This document shows, piece after piece, positions 1 through 8,818 of a stretch of DNA of 64,000 nucleotides. Under the pieces are notes generated by a model. That model did not search any database, was not told the origin of the DNA, and worked only from the letters and a program-made list of their open reading frames with translations. The stretch is from Anabaena sp051781005 (GTDB lineage Bacteria > Cyanobacteriota > Cyanobacteriia > Cyanobacteriales > Nostocaceae). The stretch covers positions 558,001 through 622,000 of the forward strand of contig NZ_JBPWOA010000002.1 in assembly GCF_051781005.1 (NCBI RefSeq). The letters are read 5' to 3'. Every line of letters starts with the position of its first letter. Positions within the stretch are counted from its first letter, which is position 1. The translations under genes and the position numbers were made by a program.

Positions 1-77
1 CAGATAAATTTAGAAAATTTCACACTTATTTTTCACATGATTACGAAGAATTATTTGCTGCATCATCAACAAGTTAA
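1..77 (+). CDS. 3' end of an upstream gene (partial)
   Basis: The frame beginning at base 3 is open and ends with TAA at 75-77. It reads as a plausible protein tail rich in Phe, Tyr and acidic residues (KFHTYFSHDYEELFAASS). A second frame is also open to position 93 but looks less protein-like. The start lies outside the window and the family cannot be named. Confidence 0.4.
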   Translation, partial: DKFRKFHTYFSHDYEELFAASSTS

Positions 78-126
78 ATTGATTCATCAATAGTTTGATT
101 TAGTCAGTTGAATTTAGGAGAAAAAT

Positions 127-1233
127 ATGACACAAATTCATCAAAATAATCATTATTCTGGCAAAAATAAAATAGCTATCCTCATTGAACAAGGAGTAGA
201 GGATGTAGAATTTATCGTTCCTTGTAATGGGTTAAAACAAGCCGGAATGGAGGTGGTAGTTATTGGTTCACGGATGAATGAAAAATATAAGGGTAAACGA
301 GGTAAATTAAGCGTACAGGCTGAAGCAACGACAGCAGAAGCTTTGGCTGAAGAGTTTGCTGCGGTGGTAATTCCTGGTGGTATGGCTCCTGATAAAATGC
401 GGCGCAATTGTAATACAGTTTGCTTTGTCAGAGATGCGATGAATCAAGGTAAATTGGTGGCTGCAATTTGTCACGGTCCACAAGTTTTAATTGAAGGTGA
501 TTTGCTCAAAGGTAAACAAGCAACGGGATTCACTGCTATTCGCAAAGATATCAGCAATGCTGGAGCAACTTATCTAGATGAACCGGTAGTCGTGGATGGA
601 AATTTAATTACATCTCGTGAACCTGGAGACTTAGCAATTTTCACAACAGCCCTTTTAAACCGTTTAGGTTATGGTGGTAAAGATGTAGAATTGCCTGATG
701 TAAACGACACAAGCGCTGAATGGTGGAAATTAGCTGATGCTTGGGGTGGTTCAACTAAGAATGAAATTATAAAAGGTTTAAATACTGCTTTAGCTGGTGA
801 ACGTTATTCATTAGAAGCTTTAGAAAACTATGTAGAAAAAGAATCTAATCAAGAAATCAAAGTGCTGTTTCAAGAAATGATAACTAATAAACAGCATCAC
901 ATTGAAAAACTAGAAATTTATCTTCAACGCTTGCATGAAAAACCATCTTTGGCGGCAAATGTTGCCAATCAATATGCCAAAGTAAAAGCAGCTTTGACAG
1001 GGAGTGATGATATCTATCAACTTCGTTGTGCATTGGGTGATATCCAAACAGGCATTGGTGATATGAGCAATTTGTCTGCAATGTATACTGACCCTGTAGC
1101 AACGGCAATTTTCAAAGAAATACAAAATGATTTAGGAAAATATGAACAACGATTAATAGAGCGTTATCAAGCGAGGTTAGTGACTGCTATCAAGCCTCCT
1201 AAACCAACTACTGGGGCTGCTGTGACGATGTAG
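127..1233 (+). CDS. DJ-1/PfpI family protein with C-terminal helical domain
   Basis: This is a 368-residue protein of two parts. Residues 14-185 are a DJ-1/PfpI (class I glutamine amidotransferase-like) domain. It has the nucleophile-elbow motif AAICHGPQ with Cys115-His116 and the acidic partner Glu25 in GVEDVEF, as in PfpI/YhbO-type enzymes. That family includes proteases, glyoxalases and deglycases, so the substrate is uncertain. Residues about 205-345 are an added, mostly helical region resembling ferritin-like/DUF2383-type four-helix domains, which is unusual because most PfpI proteins end near residue 180. A good ribosome site (AGGAG, 116-120) precedes the ATG by six bases. A stress-protection role is inferred from the family. 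Confidence 0.85.
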   Translation: MTQIHQNNHYSGKNKIAILIEQGVEDVEFIVPCNGLKQAGMEVVVIGSRMNEKYKGKRGKLSVQAEATTAEALAEEFAAVVIPGGMAPDKMRRNCNTVCFVRDAMNQGKLVAAICHGPQVLIEGDLLKGKQATGFTAIRKDISNAGATYLDEPVVVDGNLITSREPGDLAIFTTALLNRLGYGGKDVELPDVNDTSAEWWKLADAWGGSTKNEIIKGLNTALAGERYSLEALENYVEKESNQEIKVLFQEMITNKQHHIEKLEIYLQRLHEKPSLAANVANQYAKVKAALTGSDDIYQLRCALGDIQTGIGDMSNLSAMYTDPVATAIFKEIQNDLGKYEQRLIERYQARLVTAIKPPKPTTGAAVTM

Positions 1234-1300
1234 AATTTTCGTTTTTTCAACGAAATACTTCAAAGTTATTTCTCAAACTATAATTTCTGGAAGGATGTTT

Positions 1301-1696
1301 ATGAACAAGTTTTTTAAGAATCTAAAACGTGTTAATTTACGTCCAATTTTGGTAATATTTTTTGTAATATTAACCTTTTTTGGACTCCAATCTTTTGGAC
1401 ATAGTCATACTATGTTAGTAGCACAAGCGGATACTGTGAAAACGCCGGAAGGTGTTTATTACAAAGGTACTCCAGATGCATCAGAAATAAGGAATGATCA
1501 AAAAAGACTCAAAGATACTGGTGATAATATTAAAGAAAGACTCAATCTTGATGAACCAATTCCTGAATCTACAAGAGAGTTTTTAAACGATGTACAAACA
1601 AATGTTGAAAAATCTGTAGAGCCAATTACTGGAACTCGACATGGATATTACCAAGAGAATATACCACCAGAAAGAATATTAAGAGACAAGATGTAA
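1301..1696 (+). CDS. small exported or membrane-anchored hypothetical protein
   Basis: The protein has 131 residues from the chosen start. An ATG six bases upstream (1295) is in frame but overlaps the GGAAGG ribosome site, so 1301 is preferred. The N-terminus is basic, then a strongly hydrophobic helix (ILVIFFVILTFFGLQ) runs into AQA, which could be a signal peptide or an anchor. The rest is hydrophilic and charged, with no catalytic motif seen. It lies 67 bases after the PfpI gene on the same strand and could be cotranscribed. Similar small proteins occur in Nostocales; the function is unknown. Confidence 0.7.
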   Translation: MNKFFKNLKRVNLRPILVIFFVILTFFGLQSFGHSHTMLVAQADTVKTPEGVYYKGTPDASEIRNDQKRLKDTGDNIKERLNLDEPIPESTREFLNDVQTNVEKSVEPITGTRHGYYQENIPPERILRDKM

Positions 1697-1755
1697 CTAA
1701 TAAATCTGTTTTGTGCTTTATATTCATGCCAACGCTTTTTGTAGCCTAGATTATT

Positions 1756-2097
1756 ATGAGTGACACCAGTGTTAAAAAAGTAGATTCTGCCTATTCCCCA
1801 AAAGGTCAACTTGGTCAAAAGTATCTTGCATCTGGTAAAACTGTTTCTATGCGGCTATGGGAAAATGAGGAACCAGGTGAGGAAAAACAGCCAACTCAGC
1901 GAGAATATGAGACAGTTGGTTATGTAATTAATGGTCAAGCAGAATTGGATATTGCAGGACAAACCATTTTGCTAGAAAGAGGAAGTTCTTGGGTTGTACC
2001 AAAGGGAGCAATTCATTCTTATAGAATTCTGCAACCATTTACAGCGGTGGAAGCAACTAGTCCTCCGGCTCAAGTTCACTCCAGAGATGAAAATTAA
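1756..2097 (+). CDS. cupin domain protein
   Basis: This is a 113-residue single-domain cupin. The two conserved stretches are visible: REYETVGYVINGQAEL (first motif) and VPKGAIHSYRI (second motif, with the metal-ligand type His). Small cupins of this kind bind a metal or small ligand and act as isomerases, dioxygenases or sensors; nothing here decides which. The gene follows the exported protein by 59 bases. A hairpin terminator follows at 2121. Confidence 0.8.
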   Translation: MSDTSVKKVDSAYSPKGQLGQKYLASGKTVSMRLWENEEPGEEKQPTQREYETVGYVINGQAELDIAGQTILLERGSSWVVPKGAIHSYRILQPFTAVEATSPPAQVHSRDEN

Positions 2098-2120
2098 ACT
2101 TTTTAAATACCAAATTTTTA

Positions 2121-2152
2121 ACCCCATTTCCTTATAGGTAATGGGGTTATTT
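2121..2152 (+). terminator. hairpin terminator after the cupin gene
   Basis: The 8-bp inverted repeat ACCCCATT/AATGGGGT (2121-2128 and 2140-2147) is followed by an AT-rich tract. It lies 24 bases after the cupin stop codon. Confidence 0.6.
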
Positions 2153-2189
2153 ATAGGTTAGGAAACACCAGAAAATAAATTATCCAATA

Positions 2190-2255
2190 TTGTGGGATAG
2201 GTTTCTAGCCCGTCCGCTTTAAGGGCAGGCAAGATGCCTACCCCACAAGAATTAA
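2190..2255. repeat. dispersed cyanobacterial intergenic repeat
   Basis: The stretch contains GGCAGGCAAGATGCC, a self-complementary unit of a kind scattered between cyanobacterial genes. A related hairpin (AGACAGGCA/TGCCTGTCT) acts as a terminator at 7651. No gene is seen in 2153-2357. Confidence 0.45.
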
Positions 2256-2357
2256 TTGAATATTTTTTTATTTAGAAGCCCCTTATTTATATAAAAATAG
2301 TTTTTTTGGACAAGAAAGCCTTAAAATCCAACATATGTATTGATGATTTACTGAATT

Positions 2358-2798
2358 ATGCTGACGTTGACGCAACGTAAGCCACCTGACTCTAACGCTG
2401 TAGTTACGCTCACTCTGGCACTCACCGCAGAAGAACGCACCCGCAGCCGTCATCGGTTTACATTGGATGATGGGAAGGTGGTATTTTTACATTTACCAAG
2501 GGGGACGGTTTTACATAATGGCGATCTTTTGGCTGATGAAAGGCAAGATAATTTAATCAGAATTATTGCTAAATCTGAGCCTGTTTTGACAGTGTTTGCA
2601 AAAACGCCTTTGCTATTATTAAGGGCGGCTTATCATTTGGGAAATCGTCATGTATCTTTGGAAATTACTCCGAGTTATTTGCGCTTGTCTCCAGACCCAA
2701 TTTTATACGCGATGTTGGCACAATTGGGGTTAGAAATTAAGGAGGAAGTTGTACCTTTTCAGCCAGAATTAGGAGCTTATGGACATTCTCACTCATAG
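2358..2798 (+). CDS. ureE: urease accessory protein UreE
   Basis: This 146-residue nickel chaperone delivers Ni2+ to the urease active site with UreG. The family pattern is visible: an N-terminal beta-rich peptide-binding domain (residues 1-75), then a ferredoxin-like metal-binding domain containing YHLGNRHVSLEI, whose His is in the conserved metal-site position. The C-terminus is a short GHSHS tail rather than the long His-rich tail of Klebsiella UreE. The last 20 bases overlap ureF, indicating translational coupling. ureD and the structural genes ureABC are not in the window. Confidence 0.93.
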   Translation: MLTLTQRKPPDSNAVVTLTLALTAEERTRSRHRFTLDDGKVVFLHLPRGTVLHNGDLLADERQDNLIRIIAKSEPVLTVFAKTPLLLLRAAYHLGNRHVSLEITPSYLRLSPDPILYAMLAQLGLEIKEEVVPFQPELGAYGHSHS

Positions 2799-3462
2799 GA
2801 GTTTTTTATCTATTTTGCAATTGGCTAGTCCAGCTTTACCAGTGGGAGCGTATAGTTATTCGGAAGGTTTAGAAGTGTTGGTAGAAAATTCGACTATTAC
2901 TAATGTAGAACATCTAAAACATTGGTTGGAAGCTGAGTTGATTTATGGATCAATTCGCCTTGATGGAGCGGTGATGGTAAGAGCTTTAGAAGCTGCGAGA
3001 GTTGATGATTTAGAAGCTTTATGCCGCTGGAATTTGTGGTTATCAGCATTGAGGGATGCGGAAGAATTACGTGCTTCTAGCTGGCAAATGGGGCGATCGC
3101 TCTTGCAGTTATTAGGTAAGCTGGAACCAGAGGTTTTACCGTTGGCTACTACTGTGGGTTATCCTTGCAATTATGCGATCGCTTTTGGTATCGCTTCGGC
3201 TCACTGGCAAATTAGCCCCCAAACTGCATTATTGACATATCTGCATAGTTGGGCAAATAATTTAATTACTGCGGGAATCAAACTTATTCCCCTCGGTCAA
3301 ACTGCTGGGCAAAAATTGTTATTGGGGTTACAAGACGTATTAAGTACTACAATGGTGGAAATTCTCGCTTTGGAGGATGATGACCTAGCTTGTTGTAGTT
3401 GGGGTTTATCTCTGGCTAGTATGCAGCATGAAACCCAGTATACAAGATTGTTTAGGAGTTGA
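2779..3462 (+). CDS. ureF: urease accessory protein UreF
   Basis: This 227-residue all-helical protein forms part of the UreD-UreF-UreG complex that activates apo-urease; UreF gates the GTPase UreG. The typical N-terminus is present (LLQLASPALPVGAYSYSEGLE), as is the C-terminal LIPLGQTAGQ segment. The start codon lies inside ureE (20-base overlap). ureG follows after 38 bases on the same strand, so ureEFG is one transcription unit. Confidence 0.94.
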   Translation: MDILTHRSFLSILQLASPALPVGAYSYSEGLEVLVENSTITNVEHLKHWLEAELIYGSIRLDGAVMVRALEAARVDDLEALCRWNLWLSALRDAEELRASSWQMGRSLLQLLGKLEPEVLPLATTVGYPCNYAIAFGIASAHWQISPQTALLTYLHSWANNLITAGIKLIPLGQTAGQKLLLGLQDVLSTTMVEILALEDDDLACCSWGLSLASMQHETQYTRLFRS

Positions 3463-3500
3463 GCGACTGATGACCAATCACCAATGATGAATGACTAACT

Positions 3501-4097
3501 ATGAGTACGTTTCGAGTTGGGGTAGCAGGGCCTGTGGGTTCGGGAAAAACGGCTTTAGTCGATGCTTTGTGTAAAGCACTACGACAGCAGTATAACTTGG
3601 CAGTTGTCACAAATGATATATATACTCAAGAAGACGCTCAGTTTTTAGTCCGTTCTCAGGCGTTGGAGAGCGATCGCATTTTGGGAGTAGAAACAGGAGG
3701 TTGTCCCCACACCGCTATCCGTGAAGACGCTTCCATGAATTTAGCTGCAATTGAACAACTAGAAGAAAAATTTACAGACTTAGATTTAGTCTTTTTAGAA
3801 AGTGGTGGTGATAACTTAGCTGCTACCTTTAGCCCTGAATTAGTAGACTTAACCATATATGTAATTGATGTTGCCGCAGGTGATAAAATTCCCCGCAAAG
3901 GTGGACCCGGTATAACTAAATCCGACTTATTAGTCATTAATAAAACTGACCTTGCACCCTATGTTGGCGCTGATTTAAACGTCATGCAAAGAGATGCAAA
4001 AACAATGCGCGGCGAAAAACCCTTCATTTTCTCCAACTTAAAAACCAAAGCCGGTTTAGCAGAGATAATTCAATTTGTGACCACGCAAATTTGCTAA
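3501..4097 (+). CDS. ureG: urease accessory GTPase UreG
   Basis: This 198-residue SIMIBI-class GTPase couples GTP hydrolysis to nickel insertion into urease. The P-loop GPVGSGKT is at residues 10-17. The nickel-binding ETGGCPH motif (CPH) and the guanine-specificity NKTD motif are both present. The length is normal for the family. It is the third gene of ureE-ureF-ureG. Confidence 0.96.
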   Translation: MSTFRVGVAGPVGSGKTALVDALCKALRQQYNLAVVTNDIYTQEDAQFLVRSQALESDRILGVETGGCPHTAIREDASMNLAAIEQLEEKFTDLDLVFLESGGDNLAATFSPELVDLTIYVIDVAAGDKIPRKGGPGITKSDLLVINKTDLAPYVGADLNVMQRDAKTMRGEKPFIFSNLKTKAGLAEIIQFVTTQIC

Positions 4098-4142
4098 ATT
4101 TTTATTTCCCAATATCCAGTTCTATAACTAGAGGACACAGTT

Positions 4143-4913
4143 ATGAAGGTTGATTATTCTAAAGCATTGAAATTAGCAATTTGCTGCAAGGAAAGTTATC
4201 AAAACTTTTCTAATATTAAATTTAGTGGCTGGAATGAAAAACCATTTTTAATTGACCAAAAAGATACTGATACCCAACTCGCTATCCTCACAGATACATC
4301 AGGAATTACTATTGTGTTTCCTGGGAGTAATTCATCTTTTGATTGGAGAACAAACCTTGAAACTAGTCAGGAACGGACAAAGTTTGACAAGCAAATAATT
4401 CAGTCGGAAATTGTTGATCAAAATGATAAAATTTATCCTTATCCAACAGAAAATAGTTCGGGATCTTTGATGCACAGTGGCTTTATCAAGGCTTACTTTT
4501 CCGTCAGAAACCAGATTCATGAATATATCAAAAATAATAATATTTCTTATGTCACCGTATCTGGACACAGTTTAGGTGGAGCATTAGCAACATTATGTGT
4601 TGTAGATGTTCAATACAACTTTGCTAATCAATTAGCATCCATAGAATCCTTTACTTTTGGAGCGCCAAAAGTTGGTAATAAGGGATTTCAAGAATCATAT
4701 AATCAAAGAGTTCCCAACAGCTATCAATTTGTAAATGGTATGGATATAGTACCAGAATTACCAAGATGGTGGCAGGGATATCGCCATATAGATCAAGAAT
4801 TGCGGATAGGTTCAAGATTCAGTTTAAACTTTATTTCCGCACGATTTCAAGATCATGCTATCAGCAATTATATTAGTAACTTCAAAGAAATATTAAGCCG
4901 TTCAGGGAATTAA
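4143..4913 (+). CDS. class 3 lipase family protein
   Basis: This 256-residue alpha/beta hydrolase is of the fungal-lipase-like (class 3) type. The nucleophile elbow GHSLGG places the catalytic Ser at residue 143. Asp201 (NGMDIVPELP) and His238 (FQDHAIS) complete a credible triad. An IVFPGS motif (57-62) fits the oxyanion side. No signal peptide is seen, so it is probably cytoplasmic. The gene starts 45 bases after ureG with an AGAGGA ribosome site, but a link to urease is not evident. Substrate unknown; acylglycerols or other esters are likely. Confidence 0.85.
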   Translation: MKVDYSKALKLAICCKESYQNFSNIKFSGWNEKPFLIDQKDTDTQLAILTDTSGITIVFPGSNSSFDWRTNLETSQERTKFDKQIIQSEIVDQNDKIYPYPTENSSGSLMHSGFIKAYFSVRNQIHEYIKNNNISYVTVSGHSLGGALATLCVVDVQYNFANQLASIESFTFGAPKVGNKGFQESYNQRVPNSYQFVNGMDIVPELPRWWQGYRHIDQELRIGSRFSLNFISARFQDHAISNYISNFKEILSRSGN

Positions 4914-4963
4914 AAGACGCTGCAATCAATAGCCCTGAATCTACTCAATTCACCCACCAAAAC

Positions 4964-5926
4964 ATGACTCACCACATTTTAAAAGCTACCAAAGAAACTG
5001 TACATCTAGGTGGCTTTTCCCATTTATTAAAACCAGCATTAGTAGTTAATTCTCATGACACCATAGACGTAGAAACTTATACTGGTTATTATGTTTATGA
5101 CAAAGCCCCACAAGAATTTTTGACACCGGAATTTATTGATATCTGCAAAAATTTACCTCCCGAACGCAAAATAGCAGGTGGGCCGCATTTACTCACAGGG
5201 CCAATTTACATCCGAGATGCTGAACCAGGAGATGTTTTAGAAATACAATTAGAAGCTATTTCACCCCGTTTACCCGTTGGCTTTAATGCTATTCGTACAG
5301 GTTGGGGAGCATTACCACAACAATTTCCTCACCCAACATTAAAATTTATTCCCCTTGATTTAGAAAATAATTTTGCAGAATTTCCTCTAGGATCAAATAT
5401 CAAAATTCCCCTCACACCATTTTTTGGAATTTTGGGAGTTGCTACCCCAGAAAACTCCCGTAATTCTATACCACCAGGTGCTTATGGAGGGAACATTGAC
5501 AACCGTCAATTACAAGCAGGTTCGCGGCTATTTTTACCCATATATCTTCCAGGTGCATTATTTTCTATTGGTGATGGACATTCTGCACAGGGAGATGGTG
5601 AAGTGAATGTGACTGCTATCGAAACTTCTATGAATGGCAGAATTAAACTCAAATTGCGTAAAGATTTGCAACTGACAATACCAATTGCCGAAACTCCTAC
5701 AGATTTTATCACAATGGGTTTCGCACCAACCTTAGATGATGCTTTAGAATTGGCTTTAAAAAATATGATATATTTTCTGGAACGCTTCACCAACTTATCA
5801 CCAGAAGATGCTTATATTTTATGTAGTTTAGCTGTTAATTTCCATATCACCCAAGTAGTGAATAGTCCTCACAAAGGTGTACATGGAATGTTATCTAAAT
5901 CAATTTTTCCGAAGATAATATTATAG
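4964..5926 (+). CDS. acetamidase/formamidase family protein
   Basis: This 320-residue protein matches the FmdA/AmdA family, which hydrolyses short amides such as formamide and acetamide and releases ammonia. Family signatures seen include the central acidic GPIYIRDAEPGDVLEI segment, the PPGAYGGNIDNRQ stretch and SIGDGHSAQGDGEV, which carries conserved metal-ligand type Asp and His residues. Lying just downstream of ureEFG, it suggests a small locus for organic nitrogen use. The intervening lipase means a common operon is unproven. It converges on the FAD oxidoreductase with one base between stop codons. Confidence 0.88.
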   Translation: MTHHILKATKETVHLGGFSHLLKPALVVNSHDTIDVETYTGYYVYDKAPQEFLTPEFIDICKNLPPERKIAGGPHLLTGPIYIRDAEPGDVLEIQLEAISPRLPVGFNAIRTGWGALPQQFPHPTLKFIPLDLENNFAEFPLGSNIKIPLTPFFGILGVATPENSRNSIPPGAYGGNIDNRQLQAGSRLFLPIYLPGALFSIGDGHSAQGDGEVNVTAIETSMNGRIKLKLRKDLQLTIPIAETPTDFITMGFAPTLDDALELALKNMIYFLERFTNLSPEDAYILCSLAVNFHITQVVNSPHKGVHGMLSKSIFPKIIL

Positions 5927-5927
5927 A

Positions 5928-7091
5928 TTAGTTCAAATTAGTTCTAGCTGGAGACATCTGGCTAATAATTTCATCTTTCTGACCAGATACAAATTTAGCA
6001 AAGCGTGCTGCTAATGGTGGAACGAAAACAAAAGGACTACTAAAACCAGAGAAAATATGAATGTTTTCAAATTCGGGAATCTTCCCAATTAATGGGAATT
6101 TATCTTTGGTAAATGCCACTAAACAATGATGCCAAGTTCCTGGTAACTTTCCTAAAGTTGGTAATATATTATTGATACTTGTTCGTAACCATTTTTCACT
6201 AGATTCTGAGTTAATTGAAGCATAGGGATTTGTAAGAATACGGCTAATTTGACCTAAACGCAAACTACCATCAAGAAACTGCACAGCACCTGCATCTAAA
6301 ATTGGTGCTACTGGTTTGTGTTCAGATTCATCCCATAATTTATCAACTTGAGTTGCTTCAATTTCTAATTGCAAGCGTTGTAGGTTAGCTGGTGTAACCA
6401 GGGTGTGTAAACGCAAATCTACAGGTGGGGTTTCAATTATTTCTGCATGAGAAAAATACATTTTTATATGAATACCTGCTAATTTTAGTAATTGTCGGCT
6501 GAGTCCACCCGCACAAATTGCTATATTGGCACTGTGGAAAGTTGCTGTGGTTGTTTTTACGCCTTTTAAGCCTTGATTAAGTTCTAATACTTGGGTAAAC
6601 TGCAATTCTCCCCCTAGTCGCAGCATGGCTTGAATATATGCTTGTGCTGTTTTATTTGGGTGGATATGACCATGTTTAATAGTCAAAGCACCGGATATTG
6701 CATTTCTATTTAGCAGTGGTTCTAATTCACAAGCTTCTTGAATACTTAATAAACTCGGTGGAATGGCAAGATGAGAGTAGGATGCAGATGTTATCTTTGG
6801 GTCGCTATTAGTGGGGATAGTTAGCAATAAATCTAATTCACGAAATTGGATATCAGCATCTAATTCTTGGGATAGAATACGGTAACGAGCCATACTTTCT
6901 TGACTTAATTGTTGTGTAATTGGTGTTGTCCCTGCCCAATAGGAAATTCCACCATAACTATAGCGAGTAGCATTTTGTGGTGTGGTATATTGTTCTAGCA
7001 ACAGTACAGAAAATCCAGTTTTTGCTAATTCATAAGCAAGTGCAGCACCTGTGATGCCCGCACCAATAATAATCCAGTCGTAAGTTTTCAT
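5928..7091 (-). CDS. FAD-dependent oxidoreductase (DAO family)
   Basis: This 387-residue flavoprotein has the N-terminal dinucleotide-binding fold. GAGITG at residues 10-15 is followed by Glu33, which would bind the ribose of FAD. The C-terminal block with GKIPEFENIHIFSGFSS is typical of D-amino-acid oxidase/glycine oxidase relatives. Residues 100-320 form the substrate domain and give no clear specificity. It is transcribed toward the amidase gene, and its start faces the GNAT gene across about 40 bases. Amine or amino-acid oxidation is inferred from the family only. Confidence 0.85.
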   Translation of the reverse strand: MKTYDWIIIGAGITGAALAYELAKTGFSVLLLEQYTTPQNATRYSYGGISYWAGTTPITQQLSQESMARYRILSQELDADIQFRELDLLLTIPTNSDPKITSASYSHLAIPPSLLSIQEACELEPLLNRNAISGALTIKHGHIHPNKTAQAYIQAMLRLGGELQFTQVLELNQGLKGVKTTTATFHSANIAICAGGLSRQLLKLAGIHIKMYFSHAEIIETPPVDLRLHTLVTPANLQRLQLEIEATQVDKLWDESEHKPVAPILDAGAVQFLDGSLRLGQISRILTNPYASINSESSEKWLRTSINNILPTLGKLPGTWHHCLVAFTKDKFPLIGKIPEFENIHIFSGFSSPFVFVPPLAARFAKFVSGQKDEIISQMSPARTNLN

Positions 7092-7132
7092 GATTGTTTG
7101 AATCTAAATATTTTGAAAATTGGAACTGTAAG

Positions 7133-7639
7133 ATGAAAATTCGTGGTGAAACTTTGCTAGATTATCCTACAATAGCTGAAGTCAATACTCTCGGTTTTAA
7201 AGGTGAAAATGAAGCGCGACTGATTGAGAAAATTCGTATTTCTGACCGCTACATTCCAGAGTTATCATTAGTAGCAGAAATTGATGGTAGAGTAATTGGT
7301 CATATTCTTTATAGCTATATTGATTTGGTCGATGAAGATACATTCCAGGTTCTTGGTTTAGCACCCATAGCAGTTCATCCACAGTTTCACAATCAAGGAA
7401 TTGGTAGCGCATTAATAAATGCAAGTTTAGAAATAGCAAATACCAGAAAAGAAGCTATAGTTATTGTACTGGGTTATCCTTCTTTCTATACACGCTTTGG
7501 GTTTGTTCCATCAGTTGATTATCAGATAGAATCTCCGTTCCCAGTTCCGGATGATGTCTTTATGGTCAAAACATTGCAAAGCTATGATAAAAAATACAAG
7601 GGTAAAGTTATTTATCCACCTGCTTTTGATGGATGTTGA
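7133..7639 (+). CDS. GNAT family N-acetyltransferase (YhbS-like)
   Basis: The protein has 168 residues starting at ATG 7133. An in-frame TTG at 7094 would add 13 residues unlike the family, so it was not used. The acetyl-CoA motif A appears as VHPQFHNQGIGSALI, preceded by LGLAPIAV. The C-terminal VLGYPSFYTRFGFVPS matches YhbS-type acetyltransferases. Target unknown. It is divergent from the oxidoreductase and ends at a shared hairpin terminator facing petA. Confidence 0.85.
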   Translation: MKIRGETLLDYPTIAEVNTLGFKGENEARLIEKIRISDRYIPELSLVAEIDGRVIGHILYSYIDLVDEDTFQVLGLAPIAVHPQFHNQGIGSALINASLEIANTRKEAIVIVLGYPSFYTRFGFVPSVDYQIESPFPVPDDVFMVKTLQSYDKKYKGKVIYPPAFDGC

Positions 7640-7650
7640 GATATAAAAAA

Positions 7651-7671
7651 AGACAGGCATCTTGCCTGTCT
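7651..7671. terminator. bidirectional hairpin terminator
   Basis: Perfect 9-bp arms, AGACAGGCA and TGCCTGTCT, are separated by TCT, with A-runs on the left and TAAAAA on the right. It lies between the 3' ends of the GNAT gene (plus) and petA (minus) and can serve both. Confidence 0.75.
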
Positions 7672-7696
7672 AAAAATGAATTATTTAGCAGAGAAT

Positions 7697-8698
7697 TTAG
7701 AAATTCATCTCAGCAGCTTGAACTTTTTCAATCTGCTTTTTCTTTAGTACCAGCATAACTTGTGCCAACATCACTAAACAGACGAAAGCAACCATCCATG
7801 CGACTCTGGAACTATCTTGTAAGACAATTTCTGCATCTAGTTGACCGAAACCACCAACGTTGGGGTTGTTGGTCAAAGCATCACCAGATGCAACTGTTTG
7901 TCCTTCAGAAACAATTAGATCTGGGCCTGCGGGAACAGTGTCATTAACAACTTCACCAGCTTCAGTTGTGATGCTGATTACATACTTAACATTACCGTCT
8001 TCGTCTTCTTCTTTGGCAATCTTGCTAATTGTGCCAGCAGCAGAAGCGTTGTAAATGTTGTTATTGCTCTTTTCACCTGTGGGATATACTTGTCCGCGTC
8101 CCCGGTTTCCGCCTACATGAACGGAATATTTGCCAAAGTGGATATTTTTGTCGGTAGCGGGGTTAGGTGACAGAATAGGGAAGACGATTTCTTGATATTG
8201 TTCGCCGGGTAAGGGGCCAACAATGACAATATTGTCTTTGTCTTCACCGTAAGGTTGGAAGTAAACATCGCCTACTTCTTCCTTCATTTCTTCAGGAATG
8301 CGGTCTTCTGGCGCAATTTTGAAGCCGTCGGGCAACATTAATACAGCACCGACGTTTAAGCCGACTTTAGAACCATCAGCGCCTACTTGCTGTGCGCTGG
8401 TATCATAGGGAATTTTGACGATCGCTTTAAATACGGTGTCAGGTAGTACCGATTGGGGTACTTCTACTTCTGTAGGTTTAGCTGCTAGGTGACAGTTAGC
8501 GCAAACAATCCGTCCTGTTGGTTCGCGGGGAGTTTCAGGATAGGCTGCTTGCGCCCAGAATGGATAAGCCGCAGCGGTTTGGGGTTGGGCTATATCGCTG
8601 GTGAAGAAAAAGGTCACGGTGGCGATCGCTATAAGCAATGCATTTAACATTACTTTAGCAGTACGAGTTAACCTCGCAGGTGTACAGGCGTTTCTCAT
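7697..8698 (-). CDS. petA: apocytochrome f
   Basis: This 333-residue c-type cytochrome of the b6f complex passes electrons from the Rieske protein to plastocyanin or cytochrome c6 on the lumen side of the thylakoid. A signal peptide ends at AAA, so Tyr45 (YPFWAQ) becomes the mature N-terminus and an axial heme ligand. The heme motif CANCH is at residues 66-70. A single C-terminal membrane helix (VAFVCLVMLAQVMLVL) is followed by KKKQIEK. It is the second gene of petC-petA. The 184-base gap to petC holds two heptamer repeat arrays. Confidence 0.97.
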   Translation of the reverse strand: MRNACTPARLTRTAKVMLNALLIAIATVTFFFTSDIAQPQTAAAYPFWAQAAYPETPREPTGRIVCANCHLAAKPTEVEVPQSVLPDTVFKAIVKIPYDTSAQQVGADGSKVGLNVGAVLMLPDGFKIAPEDRIPEEMKEEVGDVYFQPYGEDKDNIVIVGPLPGEQYQEIVFPILSPNPATDKNIHFGKYSVHVGGNRGRGQVYPTGEKSNNNIYNASAAGTISKIAKEEDEDGNVKYVISITTEAGEVVNDTVPAGPDLIVSEGQTVASGDALTNNPNVGGFGQLDAEIVLQDSSRVAWMVAFVCLVMLAQVMLVLKKKQIEKVQAAEMNF

Positions 8699-8719
8699 CT
8701 CTATAAAGTCATTACATTA

Positions 8720-8774
8720 GTCAGTGGTCATTAGTCATCGGTCATTGGTCATTGGTCGTTGGTCATTAGTCAAG
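8720..8774. repeat. heptamer tandem array, GTCATTG type
   Basis: About eight consecutive 7-base units are seen, variants of GTCATTG (GTCAGTG, GTCATTA, GTCATCG, GTCGTTG). This is the short tandemly repeated repetitive (STRR) class known from heterocystous cyanobacteria. It lies inside the petC-petA operon, just upstream of petA. Confidence 0.8.
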
Positions 8775-8818
8775 AATTGATTCAAAACTCTGGACTTTTG
8801 ACTTTAGACTAATAGCTC

